Positions 1-8,386 of a stretch of 64,000 nt of DNA are shown here, in pieces (the first letter of the stretch is position 1; every line of letters begins with the position of its first letter). A program made the position numbers and the translations under genes. The stretch comes from Bacillus sp. 2B10. Its GTDB lineage: Bacteria; Pseudomonadota; Alphaproteobacteria; Sphingomonadales; Sphingomonadaceae. The stretch lies in assembly GCA_003946805.1 (NCBI GenBank), contig RPSH01000007.1:1-64000 (forward strand), given 5' to 3'. Below the pieces are notes generated by a model, which searched no databases, was not told where the DNA came from, and saw only the letters and a list, made by a program, of their open reading frames with translations.

Positions 1-1
1 C

Positions 2-118
2 TTCCGACGCCTCGTCAAAGACTACGAACGTTACGCCGAAACACTCGCAGGACTTCACATCGTCGCCTTCGCCTGCCTCATGATGAAACAGGCCGCTGCA
101 CTCGCTGATGGTTCATAA
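2..118 (+). CDS. IS5-type transposase, C-terminal end (cut by window edge)
   Basis: The reading frame that begins at base 2 is open to TAA at 116-118 and encodes 38 residues. These include RRLVKDYERYAETLAG and HIVAFACLMM, the usual C-terminal helix of DDE transposases of the IS5 family (the ER/YAET block that follows the catalytic Glu). The 5' part lies outside the window, so it cannot be said whether the copy is intact. An inverted-repeat element begins about 25 bases downstream (141-243). The assignment rests on this short tail only. Confidence 0.7.
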   Translation, partial: FRRLVKDYERYAETLAGLHIVAFACLMMKQAAALADGS

Positions 119-140
119 CAGCCTCTAGGAAGAACCAAGA

Positions 141-243
141 CCCCGGATCGAGTCGAGACCTCTGCAAAAGCCCTTAACCCGTACCCCGGCGAGGCGTTGG
201 CTCTGTTCGAGATTTTCGCAGAGGTCTCGATCGAGTCCGGGGT
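141..243. repeat. Inverted-repeat (MITE-like) element, short copy A
   Basis: Perfect 13-base inverted arms lie at 153-165 (TCGAGACCTCTGC) and 218-230. The similarity extends outward on both sides to a CCCCGGA-type end. The interior contains AACCCGTACCCCGGCGAGG. A second, longer copy lies at 27001-27185 with the same outer arms, but there the interior holds a 90-base palindrome. No protein is encoded inside. It directly follows the transposase remnant and fills most of the gap between that gene and the aminotransferase stop at 390. The rest of 119-389 shows nothing recognisable. Confidence 0.75.
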
Positions 244-389
244 GACGATATGCGCGTGGATGTCGATCGGCCCCGCGAAACAACCGATTGCCTCGGTCGC
301 CTCTGGACCCCCGCCCGCGCGGGGGTACGGTCGGGGGCGGTGGGTCGACGTCTCGATCCTGTCCGGCATCCCGCCGGGTGGCGCGCCGT

Positions 390-2045
390 CTATCCCCGCC
401 CCAGCCGGCGCGACAGGGTTTCCTTCAGCACCTGCCGCCGGAGCATCCTGTTCGTCGTGCCGGGGGCGCTCCACCACCAGCCGTCGGCGTGACACGCTTG
501 CGCCGCCCTGACGAAGCGCGCCACGACCTCGGCGAACGCCGCGTCGTCATAGTTCAGGCTGAAGATCAGGCGGCCGGTGCCGACCCAGCTGAGCGCCAGC
601 CCCTCGGCCCGGCAGTAATATTGCAGCATCCAGTTGTAGCGCGACGGCACGGTGTAGAGGATCGTCCATACCGTCTGCATCCCCGCGGCGCGCACCGGCA
701 GGCCGGCATCCGCCATCGCCGCATTGAAATGGGCGAGGCGCGCGTCCCAGCGGGCTGCGACGCCGTCGTACATCGCCTGCACTTCCGGCGAATCGAGGCG
801 TTCGAGGAACACGTCCATCGTGCCCATGACATAGGGGTGCGCATTGAAGGTGCCGCGCGCGAAGCAGATGTCGGCGGGCGCTTCGGGGCGGAAACGGCGC
901 ATCAGGTCGGCGCGGCCGCAGACGACGCCGACCGGCAGGCCACCGCCCAGCGTCTTGCCGTAGGTCACCATGTCGGGGCGGACGCCGAACGCCTCGGCCA
1001 TGCCGCCCTTCGCCAGACGGAAGCCCATGAACACTTCGTCGAAGATCAGGACGATGCCCGCCTTCGTGCACACCTCGCGCAGGCGCACCAGCCAGTCGCG
1101 ATACGCGGCGCGGTCGAGCTGCGCGCTGCGGCTGCTGTCGACCAGCGTGCCGTCGGACGGTGCGCCCTTGTTCGGGTGCATCGCCTGCAACGGGTTGACC
1201 AGCACGCAGGCAATGTCCTTTCGCGTCGCCAGCACGTGCAGCGTCCGGTCGGACAGTTCGGAAAGGGTCAGCGTGTTGTCGGCGGGCGTCGGGTTGCCGA
1301 TGCCCGGCTGCACATCGCCCCACCAGCCATGATAGGCACCGGCGAAGCGCACCACCCGGCGGCGGCCGGTGTGGTAGCGGGCGAGGCGTACCGCCTGCAT
1401 CACCGCTTCGGTGCCGGACATGTGGAACGACACCTCGTCCAGCCCGCTGATCGTGCGCAGCCGGGCGACATTGCCGGCAATGACCGGGTGATAGGTGCCG
1501 AGCACCGGGCCGAGGCCGGCGACACGGGCGGCCCCTTGCGCGATGCAGTCCCGGTAGAAATCGTGGCCGAACAGGTTGACGCCGTAGGAGCCGGCGAGGT
1601 CGTAGAAGTCGTTGCCGTCGAGATCGGTGACGGTCACCCCCGACGACGATGCGTAGAAGGCGCCGGTCGCGAGGCGTTCGCGGACCTTCGCGCTGAACTG
1701 GAACGGCACGCGGTAGCGGCCGGTGAATTGCAGGTCGGACAGCCCCTCGCGCAGGTCCTTCGTCGCGGCGACGGTCTTCGCGAATCGCTCGGCATAGAGT
1801 GCGGACAGCCGTTCGAAGCCGGCGCGGCGCTGGTCCGCGATATCGGCTGGCGCATCGTCGGCGGCGAAGAAGCGCGCATCGTCATAGTCGTAGAACGCGA
1901 TCTGGCGCGCGATCCGCTGGCCCCAGCGGACATGGCCGGTGAGCGAGCCGTGCTTGGCGCGACTGAGCGCGATACGGGCGCGCCCCTTCGTGGCGGCGAG
2001 AAAACCGGCGGTGCCGGCGGCGAGCACGAGGGCGATGGGCGACAT
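390..2045 (-). CDS. Class III aminotransferase / GSAM-like PLP enzyme
   Basis: The 551-residue protein has the fold-type I class III signature. SGTEA lies at about 210-214 (phosphate binding), FDEV gives Asp336, and TYGKTLGGGLPVG places the PLP lysine at about 364. This motif set is that of glutamate-1-semialdehyde aminomutase and related aminotransferases. About 110 extra N-terminal residues precede the catalytic domain, beginning with a short hydrophobic helix (2-19), so it may be membrane-associated. ATG at 2045 is only 35 bases from the divergent phosphatidylserine decarboxylase start, which suggests shared regulation and perhaps an amine-bearing lipid substrate. The substrate is unknown. 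It is probably not HemL, since sphingomonads make ALA by the Shemin route. Confidence 0.85.
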   Translation of the reverse strand: MSPIALVLAAGTAGFLAATKGRARIALSRAKHGSLTGHVRWGQRIARQIAFYDYDDARFFAADDAPADIADQRRAGFERLSALYAERFAKTVAATKDLREGLSDLQFTGRYRVPFQFSAKVRERLATGAFYASSSGVTVTDLDGNDFYDLAGSYGVNLFGHDFYRDCIAQGAARVAGLGPVLGTYHPVIAGNVARLRTISGLDEVSFHMSGTEAVMQAVRLARYHTGRRRVVRFAGAYHGWWGDVQPGIGNPTPADNTLTLSELSDRTLHVLATRKDIACVLVNPLQAMHPNKGAPSDGTLVDSSRSAQLDRAAYRDWLVRLREVCTKAGIVLIFDEVFMGFRLAKGGMAEAFGVRPDMVTYGKTLGGGLPVGVVCGRADLMRRFRPEAPADICFARGTFNAHPYVMGTMDVFLERLDSPEVQAMYDGVAARWDARLAHFNAAMADAGLPVRAAGMQTVWTILYTVPSRYNWMLQYYCRAEGLALSWVGTGRLIFSLNYDDAAFAEVVARFVRAAQACHADGWWWSAPGTTNRMLRRQVLKETLSRRLGRG

Positions 2046-2080
2046 GACTGACGCGAATATGACCCGATGAGGTAATATTG

Positions 2081-2980
2081 ATGACGGCCATGGACCGTAC
2101 CGCCCCCTCCCCCATCGCCCGCGTCATCGCAAAGCTGACCGCATTCGAATCGCTGAATTATGCCGCGACCAACTGGCTGCCGCGCCGGACGCTGACGCGG
2201 GCGATGGGGCGGTTCAGCAAGGTCGAGCAGCCATGGATCGCGCGTGCGTCGATCGCGGTGTGGCGGACATTCAGCGACGTCGACCTGTCCGATGCGGCGG
2301 AGACGCGCTGGCCGTCGATGCATGCGTGCTTCATCCGCCGGCTGCGGCCCGGCGCGCGGACCTTTGCCGCGCGCGCGCATCAGCTCGCCTCGCCGTCCGA
2401 CGGGATCATCGTCGCCAGCGGGCGGATCGACGACGACAGCATCGTGCAGGCCAAGGGCAAACGCTATTCGGTCGCCGAACTGACGGGGGGCGAGGGCGAG
2501 GCGTATCTCGGCGGCAGCTTCGTGACGCTGCGGCTGACCGCCGGCATGTATCATCGCTTCCATGCGCCGCAGGACGGGCGGGTCGACCGGGTGCGCTATT
2601 TCCCCGGCGACTGTTTCAACGTCAATCCGCCCGCGCTGAAGCGGGTCGACCGGCTGTATTGCCGCAACGAACGCGCGACGGTGCGGCTGCGGCTGAACGA
2701 CGGGACGCCGGTGCTGCTGGTGCCGGTGGCGGCGATCCTGGTCGCGGCGATCCGGCTGACGTTTCTCGATACGGTCAGGCTGCTGCGCGAGCGAGCCGGG
2801 CCGGTCGCGACGTGCGACGCGCCGCTGGTGCAGGGGGATGAGATGGGGTGGTTCGAACATGGATCGACCATCGTCATGCTGGTGCCCGCGCCGTTCGTAC
2901 CGGCGCAGGGCGTGGCCACCGGCGACCGGGTGCGGGCGGGCGACGTGCTGTTCGAACGGGGGATGGTGGAGGATATCTGA
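2081..2980 (+). CDS. psd: Phosphatidylserine decarboxylase proenzyme (E. coli type)
   Basis: This pyruvoyl enzyme decarboxylates phosphatidylserine to phosphatidylethanolamine at the inner membrane. The 299-residue product carries FEHGSTIVML, where HGST (260-263) matches the LGST self-cleavage site. Ser262 would become the pyruvoyl group. The charge-relay residues Asp107 (PSDG) and His158/His161 (YHRFHAP) are in place. A GAGG box lies about 8 bases before ATG 2081; an ATG at 2090 is also possible. The gene is not next to pssA, the usual partner. It pairs instead with a divergent class III aminotransferase, so this may be a second decarboxylase with a different head-group role. Confidence 0.88.
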   Translation: MTAMDRTAPSPIARVIAKLTAFESLNYAATNWLPRRTLTRAMGRFSKVEQPWIARASIAVWRTFSDVDLSDAAETRWPSMHACFIRRLRPGARTFAARAHQLASPSDGIIVASGRIDDDSIVQAKGKRYSVAELTGGEGEAYLGGSFVTLRLTAGMYHRFHAPQDGRVDRVRYFPGDCFNVNPPALKRVDRLYCRNERATVRLRLNDGTPVLLVPVAAILVAAIRLTFLDTVRLLRERAGPVATCDAPLVQGDEMGWFEHGSTIVMLVPAPFVPAQGVATGDRVRAGDVLFERGMVEDI

Positions 2981-3003
2981 CGTCCGGTCGTCGCGACCGA
3001 ACC

Positions 3004-3090
3004 ATGCCTCATCCCGGCGAAGGCTGGAATTTCCCCGTGATAGCATGGGACAAGGGCCGCTGGATGCCCCAGCCTTCGCCGGGGCGACGG
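3004..3090. repeat. REP-like inverted doublet (CATCCCGGCGAAGGCTGG type)
   Basis: The left arm around CATCCCGGCGAAGGCTGG and the right arm CCAGCCTTCGCCGGGGCGACG face each other across about 40 bases. It belongs to the CCCCAGCGAAGGCTGGGG family also seen at 17808-17890 and 23262-23344. It lies between the psd stop and the next gene and may act as a transcript-end hairpin. Confidence 0.7.
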
Positions 3091-3170
3091 TTTTGTCGAG
3101 GCGGGACTTGCGGAAGGGTTGCGTTCCATCCCAGCCCCGCGCCACTGTGCAGATGATGAGGGGAGACGGA

Positions 3171-3995
3171 ATGGCGGACATCATCGACGCGCATCTGCAT
3201 GTGTGGCGGATCGATGCGCCGTTCCATGGCTGGCCGGAGGTGGCGGACGGCGGGCTGTATCGCAGCCATTCGCTGGACGATGCCCGCGCGGCGATGGGCG
3301 ATGCGCCGGTCGGGCGGGTCGTGCTGGTGCAGGCGCAGACCGACGATCGCGAGACCGACTGGATGCTGGACTTGGCCGAGGCCGATCCGTGGGTTGCCGG
3401 CGTGGTCGGCTGGGTAGCGCTGGATGATCCGGGGGCACCGGCGCGGATCGCGGCGCTGGCGCAGCGGCCCAAGCTGCTGGGGCTCAGGCCGATGTTGCAG
3501 GCGATCCCCGAAAGCGACTGGCTGCTGCGCGACGATGTGGCGCGGGGCGTGGCGGCGATGTTCGCGGGCGGGCTGCGGTTCGATGCGCTGGTGCAGCCGC
3601 GGCATCTGGACGTGCTGGCGACGTTCGCCGATCGCTGGCCCACGCTGCCGATCGTGATCGACCACGCCGCCAAGCCCACCCCGCCAGGCGATGCCGGCTG
3701 GGCGACGGGAATGGCGGCGCTGGCGACGCGGCCGAACGTCTGGTGCAAGCTGTCGGGGCTGCGCACCGAACAGGCGGCGGGGGACGATCCGCTGGCGCTG
3801 GGCGGCATCGTCGAACGGGTGCTCGGCTGGTTCGGGGAACGGGTGCTGTGGGGCAGCGACTGGCCGGTGCTGTCGGCGGCGGGCGATGGCTATAGCGACT
3901 GGCTGGCGACGACGCGGGCGTTGACGGCGGGGTTGTCGGACGACGCGCGGGTGCGGTTGATGGGCGGCGCGGCGCGGGCGTTTTACGGGGTGTAG
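3171..3995 (+). CDS. Amidohydrolase-fold lactonase-like hydrolase (COG3618)
   Basis: The 274-residue TIM-barrel metal hydrolase has DAHLHVW (His8, His10) at the N terminus. PRH (His145), VIDHAAKP (His165) and LWGSDWPV (Asp230) complete the metal and catalytic set of the 2-pyrone-4,6-dicarboxylate lactonase / L-fucono- and L-rhamnono-lactonase group. ATG 3171 is preceded by GAGGGGAGACGG, a strong ribosome binding site. The longer upstream frame runs through a repeat and is rejected. Hydrolysis of a sugar acid lactone is the best guess from the family. The dgo cluster at 36544-40436 lacks a galactonolactonase, but no direct link is visible. Confidence 0.8.
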   Translation: MADIIDAHLHVWRIDAPFHGWPEVADGGLYRSHSLDDARAAMGDAPVGRVVLVQAQTDDRETDWMLDLAEADPWVAGVVGWVALDDPGAPARIAALAQRPKLLGLRPMLQAIPESDWLLRDDVARGVAAMFAGGLRFDALVQPRHLDVLATFADRWPTLPIVIDHAAKPTPPGDAGWATGMAALATRPNVWCKLSGLRTEQAAGDDPLALGGIVERVLGWFGERVLWGSDWPVLSAAGDGYSDWLATTRALTAGLSDDARVRLMGGAARAFYGV

Positions 3996-4008
3996 CGGTA
4001 CGCCACCC

Positions 4009-4098
4009 GTACCCCGGCGGAGGCCGGGGTCCGGTTGCGGCACGGTGGTGGTTCCTAACGGGCGTCCCCCAACTGGACCCCGGCCTCCGCCGGGGTAC
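4009..4098. repeat. 90-base REP-like doublet (GTACCCCGGCGGAGGCCGGG type)
   Basis: The left arm begins GTACCCCGGCGGAGGCCGGG and the right arm is its near-perfect complement ending CCGGGGTAC. The total is exactly 90 bases, the same length as the palindrome at 27038-27127. It sits between the hydrolase stop and the M61 peptidase gene. Confidence 0.8.
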
Positions 4099-4185
4099 GG
4101 GTAGTTGTTGCGCAGGTTTTGCTCCACCCTTCCAAAACGCCCGCGTCGCCCGCTACAAGCACACCCAACTCGAAGAGGAATTGCC

Positions 4186-6063
4186 ATGGTTCGTTCGCTG
4201 GTCGCCGCGTTGCTCGGCTCGTGTCTTGCCCTGCCCGCGCTGGCGCAGACCGCGCCGGTCGCGCCGGTGGCGGTCGCCGCCCCGCAGCGCGATCCGGGAG
4301 CGAATGCCCGCGTGCGCTATGACGTGTCGTTCCCGCAGGCGCAGCATCACCGCGCGCGGATCGCGGCGACATGGACCGGGGTGCCCGCCGGCCCGCTCAG
4401 GGTACAGATGTCGCGGTCGTCGCCGGGGCGCTATGCGATCCACGAGTTCGCCAAGAACGTCTACGACGTCAGCGCCACCGACGGCGCCGGGCGGCCGTTG
4501 AAGCTGACGCGGACCGATCCCTATGGCTGGAGCGTCGACGGGCATGACGGGACGGTCGTCGTCACCTACACGCTGTACGGCGACCGGGGCGACGGCACCT
4601 ATGCGCAGATCGACGCGAGCCACGCGCACCTGAACATGCCGGCCACGTTCCTGTGGGCGACCGGGTATGACGCGCAGCCGATCCGGGTGCGGTTCCAGAG
4701 CCCCGACCCGACGTGGAAGGTCGCGACGCAACTGCCCGCCGCCGATACGCCCGGCACCTTCTGGGCGCCGAACCTGCAATATTTCATGGACAGCCCGACC
4801 GAGCTGTCGAACCACATGGTTCGCGAATGGCAGGAAGGCGGCAAGACCTTCCGCCTCGCGCTGCATCACGACGGCACCGCCGCCGACATGGACCGCTTCA
4901 CCGAAAAGGCGAAGAAGGTCGTGGCCGAGGAGATCAGGATCTTCGGGGCGCCGGCCGCGTACGACTTCGGCACCTATACCTTCATCGCCGATTACCGTCC
5001 GTCGATCGCGGGTGACGGGATGGAGCATCGCAATTCGACGATCATCACCGACCGGCGGTCACTGGCGGAGGCGAAGGACGACCAGCTCGGCACGCTGGCG
5101 CACGAGTTCTTCCACAGCTGGAATGTCGAGCGGCTGCGCCCGCGCGAGCTGGAGCCGTTCGACTTCACCCGCGCGAACCCGACGCCGTCGCTGTGGCTGG
5201 CCGAGGGGTTCACCAGCTATTACGGGCCGCTGGCGATCCGCCGCGCGGGCCTCGCGTCGGTCGACGAGTATCTGGGCGAGATGGGCGCGATGGTGAACGG
5301 GGTGGTGAACAGCCCGGCGCGGATCGCGGCACGGATCAACGCTTCGCCGCAGGAGATGAGCCTGCGCGCGCCGTTCGTCGACGCGGCGACCGCGATCGAC
5401 CCGGTCGAGCCGAATATCTTCGTGTCCTATTACCCCTATGGGGCGGTCATCGGCCTGTTGCTGGACCTGCAGTTGCGCCAGCGGTTTCCGGGCAAGACCC
5501 TCGACGATTACATGCGGCTATTGTGGGCGAAGCATGGCGCGACCGAGCGGCCCTATGCCCCCGCCGACCTGCGCGCGGCATTGGCCGAGCTGACCGGCGA
5601 CCGGGCGTTCGCCGACCAGTTCTTCGACCGGTCGATCGAGGGCAGCTTCCTGCCCGATTTCACCCCGCTGCTGGAACAGGCCGGGCTGGTGCTGCGCGCC
5701 GCCGCGCCGGGCAAGGGCTGGATCGGGCGGAGCAATGCGGCACAGGACGAAAGCGGCGTGACGCTGATGCTGTCGCCGGCGCAGAACACGCCGCTGTTCG
5801 CGGCCGGCATCGATCGCGGCGACACCATCCGGTCGATCGGGGGGCAGCCGGTCACGACGACCGCCGGATGGGATGCGGCGGTCGCGGCGCTGAAGCCCGG
5901 TGCGGCGGTGGAACTGCGCTATCGCCAGCGCGGGATCGAGCGGACGGCGACGCTGACCCCGGCGGCCGACCCGACGCTGGAGATCGTGCGCGGCGAGACG
6001 GTCGGGCGCGTGCCGAGCGCCGCGCAGCGGACGTTCCGGGCGAACTGGCTGGGCGCGGAATAG
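4186..6063 (+). CDS. M61 family metallopeptidase with PDZ domain
   Basis: The 625-residue secreted peptidase starts with a signal peptide (MVRSLVAALL through ALA-Q at about 20-21). The gluzincin zinc site HEFFH is at 306-310, with the third ligand Glu340 in WLAEGFTSYYG. This is the glycyl aminopeptidase (M61) arrangement. A C-terminal PDZ domain spans about 530-610. ATG 4186 follows GAAGAGGAA. The family cleaves N-terminal Gly/Ala from peptides, here presumably in the periplasm. The ROK kinase gene begins 5 bases after the stop, so the two are probably co-transcribed. Confidence 0.92.
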   Translation: MVRSLVAALLGSCLALPALAQTAPVAPVAVAAPQRDPGANARVRYDVSFPQAQHHRARIAATWTGVPAGPLRVQMSRSSPGRYAIHEFAKNVYDVSATDGAGRPLKLTRTDPYGWSVDGHDGTVVVTYTLYGDRGDGTYAQIDASHAHLNMPATFLWATGYDAQPIRVRFQSPDPTWKVATQLPAADTPGTFWAPNLQYFMDSPTELSNHMVREWQEGGKTFRLALHHDGTAADMDRFTEKAKKVVAEEIRIFGAPAAYDFGTYTFIADYRPSIAGDGMEHRNSTIITDRRSLAEAKDDQLGTLAHEFFHSWNVERLRPRELEPFDFTRANPTPSLWLAEGFTSYYGPLAIRRAGLASVDEYLGEMGAMVNGVVNSPARIAARINASPQEMSLRAPFVDAATAIDPVEPNIFVSYYPYGAVIGLLLDLQLRQRFPGKTLDDYMRLLWAKHGATERPYAPADLRAALAELTGDRAFADQFFDRSIEGSFLPDFTPLLEQAGLVLRAAAPGKGWIGRSNAAQDESGVTLMLSPAQNTPLFAAGIDRGDTIRSIGGQPVTTTAGWDAAVAALKPGAAVELRYRQRGIERTATLTPAADPTLEIVRGETVGRVPSAAQRTFRANWLGAE

Positions 6064-6068
6064 GCGGC

Positions 6069-6956
6069 ATGCGGCTGTGTGCCGATGTCGGCGGGTCGTT
6101 CGTCGACATCGCGGCGTTCGACGAGCGCGGGGCGATCGGCTGGCGCGCGAAGCGGCCGACGCCGGTCGGCGACTGGGCGGCGTTCGTCGCGCTGTTCGCC
6201 GACGCGCTGCGGGCGGTGCCGTGCGCGCGGGTTTCGATCGCGACCGCCGGACTGGTCGATCCGGCGAACGGCATCGTCACCACCGCTAACATCGCCTGCA
6301 TCCACGGACGGACGCTGGCCGACGACCTGGCCGCCGCGCTGGGCATCCCGGTGCGGGTGGTCAACGACGCCGATGCATTCGTGCTGGCGGAGGCGACGCT
6401 GGGCGTGGCGCAGGGACATGACCGGGTGTTCGGCATCATCCTGGGCACCGGGGTCGGCGGCGGGCTGGTCGAACACGGGCGGATCGTCGGCGGGCGCGGC
6501 GGGCTGGGCGGCGAATGGGGGCATGGACCGGTGGTGCAGTCCAGCCGCGTCGCGCCGGACGCGATGCCGGTCTTCGCCTGTGGCTGCGGACGGCGGGGGT
6601 GCCTCGACACGATCGGCAGCGCGCGCGGGATCGAGCGGCTGCACGCGTTCCTGCACGGGCACCCGGCCGACAGCATCGCGATCACCCGCGGCGCGGCGGC
6701 GGGCGAGCCGCGGGCAGTGGCGACGGTCGACTACTGGTGCGATCTGGTCGGCGGGCCGCTGGCGATGCTGCTGCACGCGCTGTCGGCGACCATCGTGCCG
6801 GTCGGGGGCGGGCTGGCCAATGCCGGCGGGCTGATCGCAGCGCTCGACGCGCGGGTGCGGGCGAACCTGCTTGCCCCGACGACGACGCCGATCGTCGTGC
6901 CGGGGCGGCTGGGCGAGGACGCGGGCCTGATCGGCGCGTTCGTCGCGGGGACATGA
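6069..6956 (+). CDS. ROK family sugar kinase
   Basis: The 295-residue protein has the N-terminal phosphate loop DVGGS (6-10) and the ROK zinc motif FACGCGRRGCLDT, with the GGEWGHGP block before it supplying the His ligand. There is no N-terminal helix-turn-helix, so it is a kinase and not a repressor. GTGVGGGLVEHG supports ATP binding. The likely substrate is a hexose or amino sugar such as N-acetylglucosamine, but the sequence alone does not decide. It is coupled to the M61 gene by a 5-base gap and followed by a repeat. Confidence 0.85.
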   Translation: MRLCADVGGSFVDIAAFDERGAIGWRAKRPTPVGDWAAFVALFADALRAVPCARVSIATAGLVDPANGIVTTANIACIHGRTLADDLAAALGIPVRVVNDADAFVLAEATLGVAQGHDRVFGIILGTGVGGGLVEHGRIVGGRGGLGGEWGHGPVVQSSRVAPDAMPVFACGCGRRGCLDTIGSARGIERLHAFLHGHPADSIAITRGAAAGEPRAVATVDYWCDLVGGPLAMLLHALSATIVPVGGGLANAGGLIAALDARVRANLLAPTTTPIVVPGRLGEDAGLIGAFVAGT

Positions 6957-6962
6957 CCCCTA

Positions 6963-7072
6963 CCGTTCGTCCTGAGTAGTCATTGAGCCTGTCGAGATGA
7001 CGTATCCAAGGACCGCCAACGATGCTTCGATACGGGTCTTCGACACGCTCAGCCCCTACTCAGCACGAACGG
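6963..7072. repeat. Inverted repeat of the CCGTTCGTCCTGAGTAG family
   Basis: ACCGTTCGTCCTGAGTAG at the left pairs with CTACTCAGCACGAACGGT at the right, and the inner segments (TTGAGCCTGTCGA / TCGACACGCTCA) also pair. A relative lies at 41922-42031 and a diverged one near 40601-40696. It separates the convergent ROK kinase and small-protein genes. Confidence 0.75.
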
Positions 7073-7093
7073 TTTATGGGAGCCAACCCGATT

Positions 7094-7426
7094 TTACCGG
7101 CGATAGCCCGGGCGGTTGTTGCGGTCGCGCTTGTCGACACGGACCTTGTACGCCAGCGCGTCGAAGCGGCGGTCGAGGTCGCGGCGTTCCTGCATCGACA
7201 GGCCGTTCGAGCGGCGATAGCGCTGTTCGAGCTGGGCGATCTGACGGAATTCGCCGCGCAGGTTGACCGCCTCGCGCCGGCTGAGCGATCCGTTGCGGAT
7301 GCCCTGGTCGATGCGGCGTTCGATCTGCGCCTGGCGCTGGTTGACCGACTGCCACGGCTGGGCGGCGGCGGGCAGCGCGGTCAGGGCGACACCGAGACCG
7401 GCGAGCATCAATGCGAACTTCTTCAT
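7094..7426 (-). CDS. Small secreted basic protein, unknown function
   Basis: The 110-residue product has a clear signal peptide (MKKFALMLAGLGVALTALPA, cleavage near AQP). A highly charged helical remainder follows, rich in Arg and Gln (QRQAQIERRIDQGIRNGSLS). ATG 7426 follows AGAGGAGAAGAGGG, a very strong ribosome binding site. Similar short periplasmic proteins occur in sphingomonads, but I do not recognise a named family. The gene is isolated, with repeats on its downstream side. Confidence 0.75.
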   Translation of the reverse strand: MKKFALMLAGLGVALTALPAAAQPWQSVNQRQAQIERRIDQGIRNGSLSRREAVNLRGEFRQIAQLEQRYRRSNGLSMQERRDLDRRFDALAYKVRVDKRDRNNRPGYRR

Positions 7427-7651
7427 CCCTCTTCTCCTCTTTCGAACCATCAGGGTCGACAGCGAAGATGGTGGACGCGTGTCGCAGGCGTTTGTCGCAA
7501 ACCCATGGAAATTGTGCCGAATTGTCGCGGGGGCGGCGGGTTCGTTCATTTTTCGATACCAGACGCTCTGCCCCATTCCCAGTCGCGCACGTCACCCCGC
7601 CGAAGGCTGGGGTGACGCTTGTGGCCAAGGAGATTCAGGGCAGCCATTCGC

Positions 7652-8386
7652 CTAAACCGGCAATCCCCTGGCGCGCAGGATCGGGGTCAGCACCTTCTCC
7701 ATCGCGGCATAGCCCGCCGGCGTCGGGTGGACGCCGTCATCGGCATAGCCCGGTCGCATCGCGCCGGCCGGCGTCGCCAGCGCCGGGGCATAGTCGACAA
7801 ATGTTGCGCGGCTCTTCGCCGCATAGTCCCTTGCCCACGCATTGATCGCGCGGATCGGTGCGACGGTGGCGAGGCCCGGTCGCCACGGAAAGCCGTCCGC
7901 CGGCGGCACGCTGGCCAGCAGCACGCCGATGCCGGCGTCTCGCGCGATCATCACCATCATCGCCAGATTGTCGTGCGTCTGTTCGGGGCTGATCGGCCCG
8001 GTATTGGCGGCGATGTCGTTGGTACCGGCCATGATGTGCACATATTTCGGGCGATGCGCGACGACGTCCGCCATCATCCGCAGCACCATCTGCGGCGTGG
8101 TCTGCCCGCTGATTCCGCGCCCGACGCGGCCGGGGCGGAAGAAGGCGGGCCGGCTGCCGCGCCAGCCTTCGGTGATCGAATCGCCCATGAACACGATGTC
8201 GGTTTTCACACCCGACGCGGCGAGCGCGGCATTGTCGGCGGCATAGCGGCCGAGCCACGGCCAGTCGGTGGCGAGCTGGCGCTGGTGCTTCACCTCCCAG
8301 CTTTCCTCCTGCGCGGCGTGAGACGCGGCGGGCAGCAGCGCGGCCCCGGCGGCGAGGCCGAGGAAATGGCGACGATCGGGGGTCAT
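7652..8386 (-). CDS. SGNH/GDSL hydrolase, Tat-type signal
   Basis: The 244-residue esterase has the block I motif MGDSITEGW, block III AGTNDIA and a C-terminal DGVHPT (Asp/His of the catalytic triad), as in GDSL acetylesterases. The N terminus DRRHFLGLAAGAALLPA has twin arginines followed by a hydrophobic core, so export by Tat is likely. The start ATG overlaps the stop of the upstream carboxylesterase (ATGA, 8383-8386), showing translational coupling. With the GH3 enzyme upstream it may deacetylate the same plant glycan. Confidence 0.9.
   Translation of the reverse strand: MTPDRRHFLGLAAGAALLPAASHAAQEESWEVKHQRQLATDWPWLGRYAADNAALAASGVKTDIVFMGDSITEGWRGSRPAFFRPGRVGRGISGQTTPQMVLRMMADVVAHRPKYVHIMAGTNDIAANTGPISPEQTHDNLAMMVMIARDAGIGVLLASVPPADGFPWRPGLATVAPIRAINAWARDYAAKSRATFVDYAPALATPAGAMRPGYADDGVHPTPAGYAAMEKVLTPILRARGLPV

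Noticed and set aside
288..2051. Long plus-strand open frame opposite the aminotransferase
   Set aside because: It is the mirror of a GC-rich gene, encodes a His/Arg/Ala-rich chain with no family pattern, and the opposite strand has clear PLP-enzyme motifs.
2838..3170. Upstream extension of the amidohydrolase frame
   Set aside because: It overlaps the psd end and a REP-like doublet, while ATG 3171 has a strong ribosome binding site and the family N terminus.
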